Shown in pieces: positions 14,760-23,812 of a DNA stretch of 31,319 bases. The notes beneath the pieces are model-generated. The model did no database searches and was not told where the DNA came from. It was given only the letters and a program-made list of their open reading frames with translations. The translations under genes were made by a program, and so were the position numbers. This stretch comes from JBBQXY01 sp051004815 (GTDB taxonomy: Bacteria; Chloroflexota; Ktedonobacteria; Ktedonobacterales; Ktedonobacteraceae): positions 1-31,319 of the forward strand of contig JBPCJY010000231.1 of NCBI GenBank assembly GCA_051004815.1, given 5' to 3'. The first letter of the stretch is position 1, and each line of letters opens with the position of its first letter.

Positions 14760-15974
14760 TCAGCGTGAGTGTATACCGGGGCCTGGGCTCGCCGTAGGTG
14801 GAGGTGGAGGTGTACCGACCAGGCTCAGATAGGGATCAACCCCGCTGCCGTCGAGATAAATCGCCAGCACATCACCGGTAAACGGGTCATTGACATCACC
14901 ACTCATCATCGTGACAGTACCTGCACCGCTTTCATTGTTCATGTGTACCACGCGATTGACATGGAACGGCTCGAGCGAAGTAGCTATCTTGTACAGTTCA
15001 TTTTGGTTCATACCATCGCGCTGGTCCCCAACAATCCAGAAGACGATGCCATTCTTCTGATAAATCAGTTCGCTGCGCTGCCCATAAATCCAGACAGGTA
15101 AATTTTTGCTGCGCATAATCCATTGACCATCAACGTAGATAGCCTGTGCCTGCCCATTGGCATCAACTTTTATAGCCTGGGCTGCGCCATCCTTTACCAC
15201 CTGTAGGACATTGACATTGGGTTTCAGTTTAAATTCGCGGATAGCAAGTTGGCCAGTCCCTTGCGCTATTTTTCCTGGGAGCGCGAAATCCAGTTCCATA
15301 AACGGGCCATCGGCCCAACTTTGATACGGCTCTTGGTAGAAGTAGGTATCGGTGAGCACATAGTTATCAGGAATGGATTTAGGCCAGTACAGATTCCAGG
15401 CATGGAGTCGGTGGATCGCCTCCGGCAAAGTCAATGCTGGCGAGGCATCTGGATCTCTGGGAATAGCATTTACATGGGTATGAGAGGGATGGAGGCCTGA
15501 AGGATAGTCCTTGACCAACAACACGCCACTCTTCGCGCCACGCAGAATAATCTCCATCCCAGAGGCAAAGGAGGGTGCGGTGTATATCACCGTCAAAAAC
15601 ATAAAGAGAATAAGGGCTGCACTTGTCACCAGGAAACGTCGTCCAGGCACCATTCTTCCAGCAGAAAAAAACGAAGAAGATGCACAGGGAAAGAGGTGAC
15701 GGCGCAGTTTGAGGCGGCGAAAGACGCGAGCACGCGTTTTATGCTCAAAACCGGACTCCACGGGTTGAAAGCGTGGTTCCTCGGTCGCGAGCAACGTCTG
15801 CACAAAATACGGAGGTATCTCTTCATCGTGCAATGAAAAAACGGCATCCAATTCCTGAGCAAAGGCCATATCTTCTTCACTAAAATCAGAAGGCAGGCCT
15901 TGACTATGTGCAGAAAGAGGCGGGGGATCATGCTCCCAGGAATTTAGTTGTTCCTCATATTCGCCCATACTCAT
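14760..15974 (-). CDS. Membrane-anchored putative anti-sigma factor
   Basis: A single-pass membrane protein of 404 residues. The cytoplasmic N-terminal part (about 1-110) is acidic and then basic (RARVFRRLKLRRHL). A transmembrane helix (about 113-135, FLVTSAALILFMFLTVIYTA) leads to an extracytoplasmic domain of about 250 residues with strands around IKVDANGQAQAIYVDGQWI and a Pro-rich end. The gene begins inside the last 20 bases of the ECF sigma gene, the usual layout for a sigma factor and its anti-sigma factor. The zinc-binding HxxxCxxC motif of ZAS anti-sigmas is absent, so binding would use another mode. The outer domain resembles DUF4367-type sensors, but this is uncertain. Confidence 0.78.
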   Translation of the reverse strand: MSMGEYEEQLNSWEHDPPPLSAHSQGLPSDFSEEDMAFAQELDAVFSLHDEEIPPYFVQTLLATEEPRFQPVESGFEHKTRARVFRRLKLRRHLFPCASSSFFSAGRMVPGRRFLVTSAALILFMFLTVIYTAPSFASGMEIILRGAKSGVLLVKDYPSGLHPSHTHVNAIPRDPDASPALTLPEAIHRLHAWNLYWPKSIPDNYVLTDTYFYQEPYQSWADGPFMELDFALPGKIAQGTGQLAIREFKLKPNVNVLQVVKDGAAQAIKVDANGQAQAIYVDGQWIMRSKNLPVWIYGQRSELIYQKNGIVFWIVGDQRDGMNQNELYKIATSLEPFHVNRVVHMNNESGAGTVTMMSGDVNDPFTGDVLAIYLDGSGVDPYLSLVGTPPPPPTASPGPGIHSR

Positions 15975-16620
15975 AAGAATGCTCCTTGAGCGCCTCGCGT
16001 AAGCTTTTCCGCGCTCGCCAGAGTCGCGTATCTACAGCATGACGGGTCAGGCCCGTTTTCGCTGCCAGTTCCTCGGTGCTGGCGAACTTAAAATAACGTT
16101 GATAGATCAGGTAGCGGTCAAGCTCAGGCAACGTCGCCAAGGCAAGGCGCAGTTCTTCGCGCCTCTCTGTTTGTTCCAGCAGGTGTTCCATGCTGGACTC
16201 TGGATGAGGAGGCAAGGCGACCCGGTTGTCGCTGTCGTACCCTCCCCAGCCGTATACTTTCCGCCCTCCACCACTGTCTGATGCCCATTGACGGTTTTCA
16301 TCCGCCGATTGCATAATATGTGTCTGACGGCGACACAACTGACGACGACGATCTAATGCGATATACTTCGCCCGCATCGTGAGCCAGGTACGCAACGTGC
16401 CACGCCCAGCGTCAAAAGATTCAATCTCTTGCCAGACGGCCACAAAGAGGTCATTCACACACTCTTCAGCATCCTGGGCCACACCCACACCATCCAACAC
16501 CAGCCGAATAAAATAAAAGACTTCGCGAGAGTACCGAGTGATGAGCGTCTCTAACGCCTCAGGATCGCGTTCACGTAGCCGCTGGGCAAGGTCGTCGTCT
16601 GACCAGTCCTGTCGCACCAT
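15955..16620 (-). CDS. ECF-type RNA polymerase sigma factor
   Basis: A 221-residue sigma-70 family factor of the extracytoplasmic function group. Region 2 spans about 15-95 (EALETLITRYSREVFYFIRLVL, DAEECVNDLFVAVWQEIESFD, GTLRTWLTMRAKYIALDRRRQ). Region 4 spans about 160-212 (LATLPELDRYLIYQRYFKFASTEELAAKTGLTRHAVDTRLWRARKSLREAL). The linker between them is about 60 residues, Gly/Ser/Asp-rich and longer than usual. The start has AAGGAG at ideal spacing. It overlaps the downstream membrane protein gene by 20 bases, which implies one stress-response module. I did not find a convincing autoregulatory ECF promoter upstream. Confidence 0.93.
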   Translation of the reverse strand: MVRQDWSDDDLAQRLRERDPEALETLITRYSREVFYFIRLVLDGVGVAQDAEECVNDLFVAVWQEIESFDAGRGTLRTWLTMRAKYIALDRRRQLCRRQTHIMQSADENRQWASDSGGGRKVYGWGGYDSDNRVALPPHPESSMEHLLEQTERREELRLALATLPELDRYLIYQRYFKFASTEELAAKTGLTRHAVDTRLWRARKSLREALKEHSYEYGRI

Positions 16621-16959
16621 GATTGCTCCTTACAGACCCCGGCAAACCCCTTCACCAATTTTCACCACCGGCCACCTCTCCAGTGGTTTTAACATACAGT
16701 AGCCAGTTTCCTGGTCTCTTCTTAAAAATAAAACGTTAGGCTATGCACGGAAACTATGGTAAGGGATAAACCTGATCGGTGGTGGACTCGCCTTCCCATG
16801 AAAGATATACGCTCTTTAAGAACATAAATCTCTCATCTCACAATTCTTCCATGTGATCGGTACCTATGCACATTGAAAGTAGAAGACTTGCTATCATTGT
16901 GCGTGAAAGGCTGGGAAATGTCAAGTCCTCGGACACGTAGATTCAGTTCCAGTAGAGCG
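16621..16959. other. Intergenic region between divergent genes
   Basis: This 339-base region separates the sigma factor gene (-) from the DUF1028 gene (+). It is AT-richer than its surroundings. I see no frame that looks coding, no long hairpin and no RNA gene. It should hold the sigma operon promoter, but no sequence there is good enough to name. Confidence 0.5.
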
Positions 16960-16968
16960 TGCTATAAT
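16960..16968 (+). promoter_or_regulatory. Extended -10 promoter of the DUF1028 gene
   Basis: TGCTATAAT is a perfect extended -10 element (TGnTATAAT); no good -35 is needed or seen. Transcription would begin near 16975, downstream of the in-frame ATG at 16967, which therefore cannot be the translation start. Confidence 0.6.
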
Positions 16969-17002
16969 GGCACCACAAACCGAACTGAGTATGGAGGCCG
17001 AA

Positions 17003-17860
17003 ATGACATTCTCTATAGTCGCACGCGACCCTCAAAGTGGCGAATTTGGCGTTGCGGTGCAATCAAAATTCCTCGCCGTTGGCGCGGTCGTACCTTGGGC
17101 GCGGGCTGGAATAGGAGCCATTGCCACCCAGGCATGGGCCAACACCAGTTACGGCCCACGCGGTCTGGAGCTATTGGCTAACGGGCTGTCAGCAGAAGAA
17201 ACTCTGGCCCAACTGCTGAGCGCGGATGACGGTCGTGCCAGTCGCCAGGTAGGTATTGTGTGTGCAAACGGCGCACCTGCTACCTATACAGGCGATCAGT
17301 GTTTTCCCTGGGCGGGTGGTCATAGCGGAACAGATTACACCTGCCAGGGCAATATCCTGGTGGGCGAAGATACTGTACTGGCCATGGCCCGCACCTTCGA
17401 GCAAACCACTGGTCGCTTATGTGATCGGCTCGTGACGGCTCTCGCGGCAGGGCAAACCGCCGGAGGCGATAGCCGGGGCCAACAGTCCGCCGCACTACTG
17501 GTTGTACGCGAACATGGCGGTTACGGCGGTTTTAATGACCGCTTCATCGACTTGCGTGTTGACGATCACCCGCAGCCTATCGGGGAACTCCAGCGCATTC
17601 TAGCACTCCACAAACTATACCTTTTCCCACCAGATGCCGCTGACATCCTCACCATCGACCACGAAATTGCCCACGAGCTCCAAACAATGCTCACCACAAC
17701 CGGCGATTACCAGGGAGCCATCAACGGTTCCTATGACGATGTCACCCGTGATGCCTTTCGCCAGTTTAGCGGTCGCGAAAACCTGGAAGGACGCTGGTTT
17801 GAAGATGCTCATATAGATCGCGTGGTGCTGGAATTTATGCGCCAATTGGTACAACGCTGA
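17003..17860 (+). CDS. DUF1028 family protein (Ntn-hydrolase-like)
   Basis: A 285-residue protein that opens with the family signature MTFSIVARDPQSGEFGVAVQ and continues with GAVVPWARAGIGAIATQAWANTSYGPRGLELL. DUF1028 proteins resemble N-terminal nucleophile hydrolases, and their function is not established; some have a C-terminal peptidoglycan-binding region, which is partly present here as a 60-residue alpha-helical tail. I chose ATG 17003 because GGAGG lies six bases upstream and the family start matches exactly. ATG 16967 lies inside the -10 element. The gene converges on the lipoprotein gene with only 19 bases between stops and no terminator hairpin. Confidence 0.9.
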   Translation: MTFSIVARDPQSGEFGVAVQSKFLAVGAVVPWARAGIGAIATQAWANTSYGPRGLELLANGLSAEETLAQLLSADDGRASRQVGIVCANGAPATYTGDQCFPWAGGHSGTDYTCQGNILVGEDTVLAMARTFEQTTGRLCDRLVTALAAGQTAGGDSRGQQSAALLVVREHGGYGGFNDRFIDLRVDDHPQPIGELQRILALHKLYLFPPDAADILTIDHEIAHELQTMLTTTGDYQGAINGSYDDVTRDAFRQFSGRENLEGRWFEDAHIDRVVLEFMRQLVQR

Positions 17861-17879
17861 ACAATGGTAAAGATGCAGC

Positions 17880-18518
17880 TCATTGTATTTTTAACGGCAC
17901 AAACACTGTCTCTGTCACGACTTCGGAGCGGAAGAGCAAACGCAGTCCATTTGCTGCTGCCGTTGGCACCTGGAAGACAATTGTGCCATTGAGCGAACCC
18001 TGCGGCAGGATCGTGCCAAAAAAACTGGCTGTCGCGCTCGATTGCAGCCCAAAGATATCTCCTTCGGCACCGACCAACTTATAGAAGCTGGCCTGGTTCT
18101 GGATAGATTTCGCCCCGGTATTGTGTACCGCCATTACCAGCGTGATAGCCATTGTATTGGCACTACCGCCCTGCTGCTGGCTGACACTGGTAATGGTCAA
18201 TGTGCGATCTGCTAATGTCACCAATTGACTGGTTGCGCCACCCCCTGACACAGGTGTGGGGGTCAGGATGATCAGCGGGCCACTCCCAGGCGTTGAAGTG
18301 GGTGCCCCTACGGCAGGAGTAGCGGTAGACGGCGTAGTGGGTGTGCCAGTCACCCTTGTGGTTGGATTGGCACTCAACTCCAACTGAGTCGGGGTAGCGG
18401 TAGGTGTGCTGGTAGTATTCGTAGTAGGAGCACCACTACAAGCAGCCAATAATAACAGACATATGACAACAATGCTACAGGCAATTAAACGCTTTACATA
18501 GCTCATGTACTTGTTCAC
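17880..18518 (-). CDS. Exported lipoprotein with DUF4352-like domain
   Basis: A predicted lipoprotein of 212 residues. The signal peptide (LIACSIVVICLLLLAAC) ends with the lipobox LLAAC, giving a lipidated Cys27. A long Thr/Ser/Pro linker (about 28-92) is followed by a beta-rich C-terminal domain (LADRTLTITSVSQQQGG, ITLVMAVHNTGAKSIQN, GSLNGTIVFQVPTAA), which resembles the DUF4352/telokin-like extracellular domain. The first start is GTG 18518; ATG 18506 is equally possible because neither has a strong ribosome site. Its role is unknown. Confidence 0.8.
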   Translation of the reverse strand: MNKYMSYVKRLIACSIVVICLLLLAACSGAPTTNTTSTPTATPTQLELSANPTTRVTGTPTTPSTATPAVGAPTSTPGSGPLIILTPTPVSGGGATSQLVTLADRTLTITSVSQQQGGSANTMAITLVMAVHNTGAKSIQNQASFYKLVGAEGDIFGLQSSATASFFGTILPQGSLNGTIVFQVPTAAANGLRLLFRSEVVTETVFVPLKIQ

Positions 18519-18627
18519 TTTACTTACTCATCTAGATAGACACACATAACTATACAATTGTCATTTATGTATTATCGTCAACTTTGTAGATTTGGGCAAG
18601 TGAATAGGACAAAAGGCAGACAGAAGG

Positions 18628-18674
18628 CAACAAAAAGCATGGGTGCAAGTGAATGCATCCATGCTTTTTGTTGC
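18628..18674. terminator. 21-bp hairpin after the FAD/Fe-S oxidoreductase
   Basis: Arm 18628-18648 pairs with 18654-18674 with a single G-T wobble and a 5-base loop. It begins 6 bases after the stop of the minus-strand oxidoreductase gene. The stem ends in a run of A/T, and it should terminate that gene. Confidence 0.75.
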
Positions 18675-18679
18675 TGTTA

Positions 18680-20488
18680 CTACCTGTTGAGCATAGGAAT
18701 CTTGGAGACGGACCAACGGTCGTTCGGGCTGGAGACCTCAAACTGCACCATGGAGATGGCATCCGTGGGGCAGCGCACGATGCAGAGGCCACAACGAATA
18801 CATTTCTCCTCGTCGATAATCATATCGGCCCCACCGACCCAGTCTTCGGTGCCAATATGCATGGGATCACCCTTGACTACGCGTGAGAGTCCTTCCATAC
18901 TGATACAGTCGTATGGGCAGATATCGACGCAGCCAGAACAGAGAATACAGATTGATGGGTCAATCATGATATTTAACTGGCACTGGAGACAGCGACGGGC
19001 CTGCTCAACGGCCTGGGCAGGCGAGTAGCCCAACTCTGTCTCACGAGTGTTGCTGAAACGGTCTTTCAACGGCAACCCAGGAATGTTATGATGCGGAATC
19101 GACTCGTAGTCATCCACCATACCACGGCGGTAGTCGGGTAGTTCGACTTCTTCTGCTGGCTCCGCGGGCTTATCCACGCCACCGAGGTAGCGATTGATCG
19201 CGGCGGCGGCATCGCGCCCATCGCCAATGGACGAGATCAGGTTGCGCGACCCTTCCGTGTAGTCACCACCAGCGAAGAGACCAGCATAGTCGGTCATCCA
19301 GCTATCGCGATCAACCAGGGGAATACCCCAGCGACTGACCTGAAGTTGCAGTTCCTTGGAGGGAACCCAGGAACCATCGCTTGACTGACCAAGGGCGGGA
19401 ATGACATGGTCAATGTCGTCGATGACGAACTCGCTGCCAGGAATCGGGACGGCGCGGCGGCGACCGCTCGCATCTGGATCACCCAGCTTATTACGAATCA
19501 GTTTGATGCCGCTCGCATGGACGTCGTCTTTGCTCAGTATCTCCACAATAGAGACCAGGTACATGAACTCGACATGCTCCAACATAGCCTCATCGACTTC
19601 ATATTCGTCGGAAGGCATCTCTTCTTTGGAGCGACGATAGATGACGTAAACCTTTTCGGCCCCAAAGCGCATGGAAGTACGGCAACAGTCCATCGCGGTA
19701 AAGCCACCGCCATAGACGGCAACACGTTTGCCGATATAGGCTGGGTTGCCATAGTTCGTTTTGGCCAGCAAAAGGATACCATCCTCAACACCCTTCAAGT
19801 TCGCGCCGGGAACAATCTTGTTATCGGGGCCGGTCAAGGCATTCGGAACATAGCAGCCGGTGGCAAGGTAGACGGCATCAAATTCTTTGAGCAGGTCAGT
19901 GACTTGAATGTCGCGCCCAACACGGGTGTTGTAGTGCATCTCCACGCCCAGGTCTGCCATGTATTCGTCACATTCTTCATAGGTGACATTACGTGGCAAA
20001 CGCCAGACAGGGATACCGTTGACCATGACGCCACCAGCCGTAGGATATTCTTCATAGATGGTGACTGGATACCCCATCTCGCGCAAGTCACGAGCACAGG
20101 CCAGGCCAGCGGAACCAGCCCCAACAACCGCGATCTTTTTATCTTTGGTGAACGGTGGTCGCTCCGCATGGTGTTGATACTCGCGATGATCGGCGGCGGC
20201 ACGCTTCAACCAACAAATAGCGATTGGTTTACCATCAATTTTGTTACGGCGGCAGACAGGTTCACATGGGCGAGCGCAGGTGCGCCCCAGGACGCCCGGC
20301 ACCACATTCGCTTTCCGGTTTAAAAGATACGCCTCGTCAAAACGGGCCTGGGAAATCAAACCAATATAGGTCGAAACATCGGTATGCGCTGGACAGCCTA
20401 CCTGGCAGGGAATATTTGTTTGATACCAGTCAGGATTTGTCATCACTGATTGGTATCGTTCTCCTAATTCGCTATCGGGATCTATCAT
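18680..20488 (-). CDS. GltD-like FAD oxidoreductase with 4Fe-4S ferredoxin domain
   Basis: A cytoplasmic flavoprotein of 602 residues. Residues 25-100 are the cysteine-rich Fe-S domain of glutamate-synthase small subunits (Cys28, Cys32, Cys71, Cys75, Cys79). FAD binding starts at VVGAGSAGLACARDLRE (about 121), and the NAD(P) Rossmann motif is AVYGGGFTAMDC. A second FAD motif reads LFAGGDYTEGSRNLISSIGDGRDAA. The C-terminal 100 residues carry two 4Fe-4S motifs (CILCSGCVDICPYDC and CIRCGLCIVRCPTD). No glutamate synthase large subunit is adjacent, so it may move electrons between NAD(P)H and ferredoxin or another partner; this is inference. I chose ATG 20488 because GGAAAGGA precedes it; ATG 20515 has no such site. 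Confidence 0.92.
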   Translation of the reverse strand: MIDPDSELGERYQSVMTNPDWYQTNIPCQVGCPAHTDVSTYIGLISQARFDEAYLLNRKANVVPGVLGRTCARPCEPVCRRNKIDGKPIAICWLKRAAADHREYQHHAERPPFTKDKKIAVVGAGSAGLACARDLREMGYPVTIYEEYPTAGGVMVNGIPVWRLPRNVTYEECDEYMADLGVEMHYNTRVGRDIQVTDLLKEFDAVYLATGCYVPNALTGPDNKIVPGANLKGVEDGILLLAKTNYGNPAYIGKRVAVYGGGFTAMDCCRTSMRFGAEKVYVIYRRSKEEMPSDEYEVDEAMLEHVEFMYLVSIVEILSKDDVHASGIKLIRNKLGDPDASGRRRAVPIPGSEFVIDDIDHVIPALGQSSDGSWVPSKELQLQVSRWGIPLVDRDSWMTDYAGLFAGGDYTEGSRNLISSIGDGRDAAAAINRYLGGVDKPAEPAEEVELPDYRRGMVDDYESIPHHNIPGLPLKDRFSNTRETELGYSPAQAVEQARRCLQCQLNIMIDPSICILCSGCVDICPYDCISMEGLSRVVKGDPMHIGTEDWVGGADMIIDEEKCIRCGLCIVRCPTDAISMVQFEVSSPNDRWSVSKIPMLNR

Positions 20489-20684
20489 TATTTGGTCCTT
20501 TCCGAGCATCCACATTACTGGACCAGCCAGCGTATGGAGCAGGGGAGACGGTATTGGCTTACGCCACCATGACCTCTCGTGTTAAGAAATTCCCCAATGG
20601 CAGAGGCCGATGCTTTGGGGGGATTATGATGACCTCTTGCACTGCACCGCACGCATCACGAGGACGCGTTAGTTTCCTACCCAG

Positions 20685-20693
20685 ATTATACCA
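20685..20693 (-). promoter_or_regulatory. Extended -10 promoter, minus strand
   Basis: On the minus strand, TGGTATAAT reads from 20693 to 20685 and fits an extended -10. The leader to the oxidoreductase start would be about 190 bases. A weak -35 (TTGTTC) lies 18 bases upstream. I see no known riboswitch in the leader. Confidence 0.45.
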
Positions 20694-20731
20694 TAACCGT
20701 CTTATAGCGAACAAGAAGTAGGAACACACAG

Positions 20732-21901
20732 TCATTGCGCCCCAATAGTTGCGATCAAGCCAGCCAGCAGGGCGGTACGGGGCGCAACGCTGCTCGCTAA
20801 CAGGTATTCATCGGGGCTATGGTCGCGTCCGCCGATGGGGCCTAAGCCATCAATAGTAGGCACGCCGTAGCCAGAGGTATAGCTGCCATCGGACGCGCCG
20901 CCGGTTAGCACATGGCCCATGGAAATACCAAGCAAGCCAGCAATCGCTTGTGCGTGCTGTACCAGTTTCATACTTTCAGCCGTAGCCACCATTGGCTCTT
21001 TATAATCAGGTTCCATGCGCAGCGTCAGCTCCACGTCTGGCACGCGTCGCTGCTGCATCAGTTTGTGCCACTGCTCCTCGGTGTCAAGCCTGTCCTGGGG
21101 ATGCAAAAAGCGCAGGTCAAATTGCACTTGCGCGAGTTCCGGCACAACATTGGGCATAGTGCCGCCAGCGATCATGCCGGCATTGACCGTAACCCCTTCG
21201 CGCCAACCATGCAGGCTTTGGAATTGCAACGTCTGATGCGCTATTTCAATGATGGCATTGCGTCCTTTCTCTGGCTCAACACCGGCATGGGCTGAACGAC
21301 CATGGGCCGTGAGGGTGTACCAGGAATTGCCCTTACGCGCACTGACGATATCGCCGTTGGCCCGTGCCGCCTCTAAGACCAGTGCGCCATGGCAATCCCA
21401 CGAGACGAGCCGCATAGTCTCTTTGCAGTGCCGATTGGTGATCTCTTCGTCGGAAACACAGAGAAAACGTATTTCACCAAAATCGCGATAACCCTGGGCC
21501 AGCAGTGCTTCGAGGGCGTAGATGCCCGCGAGTATACCGCCCTTCATATCACAGACGCCAGGGCCATACAGTATGCTATTTTCAAGGCGCACTGGCCGTT
21601 CACCTGCTACGCCAACGGGATAGACCGTGTCCATATGCCCCAACAACACGACGTTGCCATGGCCCTCACCGCGTATGACACCAAGTAGATCATTGCCCCA
21701 TGCCTCGTTCTCAATAATGGTGGTATCCATCCCCAGGCCACGCATGCGAGCGGCCAGGAGTCGTGCCAACTCATCCAATCCAGCCTTATGATAGGTATAC
21801 GTGTCGATTGCACAGAGCTCACCTAATTCGTCGATATACCGTGCCAGGCGTTGTTGCGTATACTCTTCTACGCCCAACACTATATTCTGCAAGTTCATCA
21901 T
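20732..21901 (-). CDS. M20 family metallopeptidase
   Basis: A zinc-dependent hydrolase of 389 residues. The five M20 metal ligands can be seen: His89 (LGHMDTV, with Asp91), Asp118 (GPGVCDMKGG), the Glu pair near 152-153 (VSDEEITN), Glu177 (LVLEAARANG) and His361 (GGRDHSPDEY). A dimerisation domain with SAHAGVEPEKGRNAI lies between. It belongs to the glutamate carboxypeptidase/ArgE-like group, which removes C-terminal or acyl groups from small peptides or amino acids; the substrate is unknown. ATG 21901 follows AAGGAA; a second ATG is adjacent at 21898. It is divergent from hutU. Confidence 0.93.
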   Translation of the reverse strand: MMNLQNIVLGVEEYTQQRLARYIDELGELCAIDTYTYHKAGLDELARLLAARMRGLGMDTTIIENEAWGNDLLGVIRGEGHGNVVLLGHMDTVYPVGVAGERPVRLENSILYGPGVCDMKGGILAGIYALEALLAQGYRDFGEIRFLCVSDEEITNRHCKETMRLVSWDCHGALVLEAARANGDIVSARKGNSWYTLTAHGRSAHAGVEPEKGRNAIIEIAHQTLQFQSLHGWREGVTVNAGMIAGGTMPNVVPELAQVQFDLRFLHPQDRLDTEEQWHKLMQQRRVPDVELTLRMEPDYKEPMVATAESMKLVQHAQAIAGLLGISMGHVLTGGASDGSYTSGYGVPTIDGLGPIGGRDHSPDEYLLASSVAPRTALLAGLIATIGAQ

Positions 21902-21918
21902 ACTATTCCTTGGATATG

Positions 21919-21943
21919 AAAAAAAATGGCATAGATATGCCAT
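21919..21943 (-). promoter_or_regulatory. Short stem-loop with T8 tract in the M20 leader
   Basis: On the minus strand, ATGGCAT (21943-21937) pairs with ATGCCAT (21932-21926) around a 4-base loop, followed immediately by T8 (21926-21919). The arrangement looks like a weak rho-independent terminator or an operator. It ends 18 bases before the peptidase start. Confidence 0.4.
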
Positions 21944-22008
21944 CTATACGTTATAACGGTGCTGAGGGGAAAGAAGAAACAAACAAAGTACATCCTCAAC
22001 TCAAAATT

Positions 22009-22017
22009 TGATATACT
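22009..22017 (+). promoter_or_regulatory. Putative extended -10 promoter of hutU
   Basis: TGATATACT matches an extended -10 in five of six hexamer positions plus the TG. There is no good -35. It would give a leader of about 45 bases to the ATG at 22070. Confidence 0.4.
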
Positions 22018-22069
22018 GACGGTATCTAAAGATTTGCTGGATGGCTCAAGGTGAAAGGAGCTTGCATAC

Positions 22070-23764
22070 ATGTCTGAGACAGAAGATATAGCCAGGGCAA
22101 CGACGCCGCAGGAACATGGGCCGCGCACCGTTCGCGCACCGCGTGGAACGACACTCGCCGCGAAAAGCTGGCTGACCGAGGCACCCCTGCGCATGCTGAT
22201 GAACAACCTCGACCCGGAGGTGGCCGAAAACCCGGACGAACTTATTGTGTACGGCGGCATTGGCAAGGCAGCACGCAATTGGGAATGTTTCGACCGCATC
22301 GTCGAGACGCTGAAAAACCTGGGTGAAGACGAAACCCTGCTCGTGCAATCGGGCAAGCCGGTCGGCGTGTTCAGAACCCACGCCGACGCGCCGCGCGTGC
22401 TCATCGCCAATTCCAACCTCGTGCCGCATTGGGCGACCTGGGAACACTTCCGCGAACTCGACCGCAAGGGGCTGATGATGTACGGCCAGATGACTGCCGG
22501 GTCGTGGATTTACATTGGCAGCCAGGGCATCGTGCAGGGAACGTATGAAACGTTCGTGGAAATGGGTCGCCAGCATTTCGGCGGTGACTTATCCGGCAAA
22601 TGGATACTGACTGCGGGTTTAGGTGGAATGGGCGGTGCCCAACCATTGGCTGCCACAATGGCGGGGGCCTCCATGCTTGCCGTGGAGTGTGACGCCACCC
22701 ACATCCAGAAACGCCTCGATACCGGCTACTGCGACGCAATCGCCAGTACGCTGGACGAGGCACTCGATCAGATTCGCGAGGCATGCAATCTGGGACAACC
22801 GCTCTCGATTGGTCTGCTGGGTAACGCAGCGGATATCTATCCAGAGCTAGTGCGCCGAGGGGTTATGCCTGATATGGTAACAGATCAAACGTCCGCGCAT
22901 GATGTCCTTAATGGGTATATTCCCGCCGATATGAGCCTTGCGGATGCCGATGAGTTGCGCAAGCGGGATCCCCAGGGCTATGTCGAGCGTGCGAAGGAAT
23001 CGATTGCGAAGCAGGTACGCGCTATGCTGGAGTTCCACAAGCAGGGTATTCCAGTCGTCGATTACGGCAACAACATCCGGCAGGTGGCGTATGATGCTGG
23101 TGTGAAAAATGCGTTTGATTATCCCGGCTTCGTCCCTGCCTATATCCGCCCATTATTCTGCCGGGGCATTGGCCCGTTCCGCTGGGTGGCACTCTCCGGC
23201 GATCCACAGGATATTTATAAAACGGACGCCAAGGTGAAGGAGCTTATTCCTGACAATCCGCACCTGCACCGCTGGCTGGATATGGCACGGCAGAAAATCA
23301 GCTTTCAGGGGTTGCCTGCCCGCATCTGCTGGGTAGGGCTGGGCGACCGCGCAAGGCTAGGGCTTGCGTTCAATGAAATGGTCGCCAAAGGCGAGTTAAG
23401 TGCGCCGATAGTCATTGGCCGCGACCATCTCGATTCAGGGTCGGTCGCAAGCCCCAATCGTGAAACTGAAGCAATGAAAGACGGCTCTGATGCGGTGTCA
23501 GACTGGCCGCTGCTCAATGCACTGCTTAACTGCGCGAGCGGCGCGACCTGGGTAAGCCTGCATCACGGCGGCGGCGTCGGCATGGGATTTTCGCAACATG
23601 CAGGCATGGTGATTGTTGCGGACGGCACATCGGAGGCGGCAAAACGCCTGGAGCGCGTGCTTACCAACGATCCGGCAACCGGTGTTATGCGCCATGCGGA
23701 CGCGGGCTACGAAGAAGCCATTGAATGCGCCAGGGAAAAGGGATTAAACTTGCCGATGGTGTAG
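22070..23764 (+). CDS. hutU: Urocanate hydratase
   Basis: A cytoplasmic enzyme of 564 residues, normal full length, that converts urocanate to imidazolonepropionate with tightly bound NAD+ in histidine degradation. Strong family motifs run throughout: LIVYGGIGKAARNWECFD, NSNLVPHWATWE, GLMMYGQMTAGSWIYIG, TAGLGGMGGAQPLAATMAG (NAD binding), VDYGNNIRQVAYDAGV, FCRGIGPFRWVALSGD, and RDHLDSGSVASPNRETE. The catalytic cysteine region is kept (ARICWVGLGDRARLG and FCRGIGPF). ATG 22070 has AAAGGAG somewhat distant (about 11 bases). No hutH, hutI or hutG is present in the window; the partners must be elsewhere. It is more GC-rich in wobble positions than its neighbours. Confidence 0.97.
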   Translation: MSETEDIARATTPQEHGPRTVRAPRGTTLAAKSWLTEAPLRMLMNNLDPEVAENPDELIVYGGIGKAARNWECFDRIVETLKNLGEDETLLVQSGKPVGVFRTHADAPRVLIANSNLVPHWATWEHFRELDRKGLMMYGQMTAGSWIYIGSQGIVQGTYETFVEMGRQHFGGDLSGKWILTAGLGGMGGAQPLAATMAGASMLAVECDATHIQKRLDTGYCDAIASTLDEALDQIREACNLGQPLSIGLLGNAADIYPELVRRGVMPDMVTDQTSAHDVLNGYIPADMSLADADELRKRDPQGYVERAKESIAKQVRAMLEFHKQGIPVVDYGNNIRQVAYDAGVKNAFDYPGFVPAYIRPLFCRGIGPFRWVALSGDPQDIYKTDAKVKELIPDNPHLHRWLDMARQKISFQGLPARICWVGLGDRARLGLAFNEMVAKGELSAPIVIGRDHLDSGSVASPNRETEAMKDGSDAVSDWPLLNALLNCASGATWVSLHHGGGVGMGFSQHAGMVIVADGTSEAAKRLERVLTNDPATGVMRHADAGYEEAIECAREKGLNLPMV

Positions 23765-23812
23765 TTGAACCTTTCTTCGTTTTGGATGCGAGGGTGGCCG
23801 CAAGGTTTCCCT

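Noticed and set aside
16660..16760. ECF-type autoregulatory promoter for the sigma gene
   Set aside because: A GGAAAC match exists, but the spacing to any plausible -10 is wrong.
19406..20323. 305-residue frame opposite the FAD/Fe-S oxidoreductase
   Set aside because: It is the reverse shadow of a GC-rich gene with clear FAD and Fe-S motifs.
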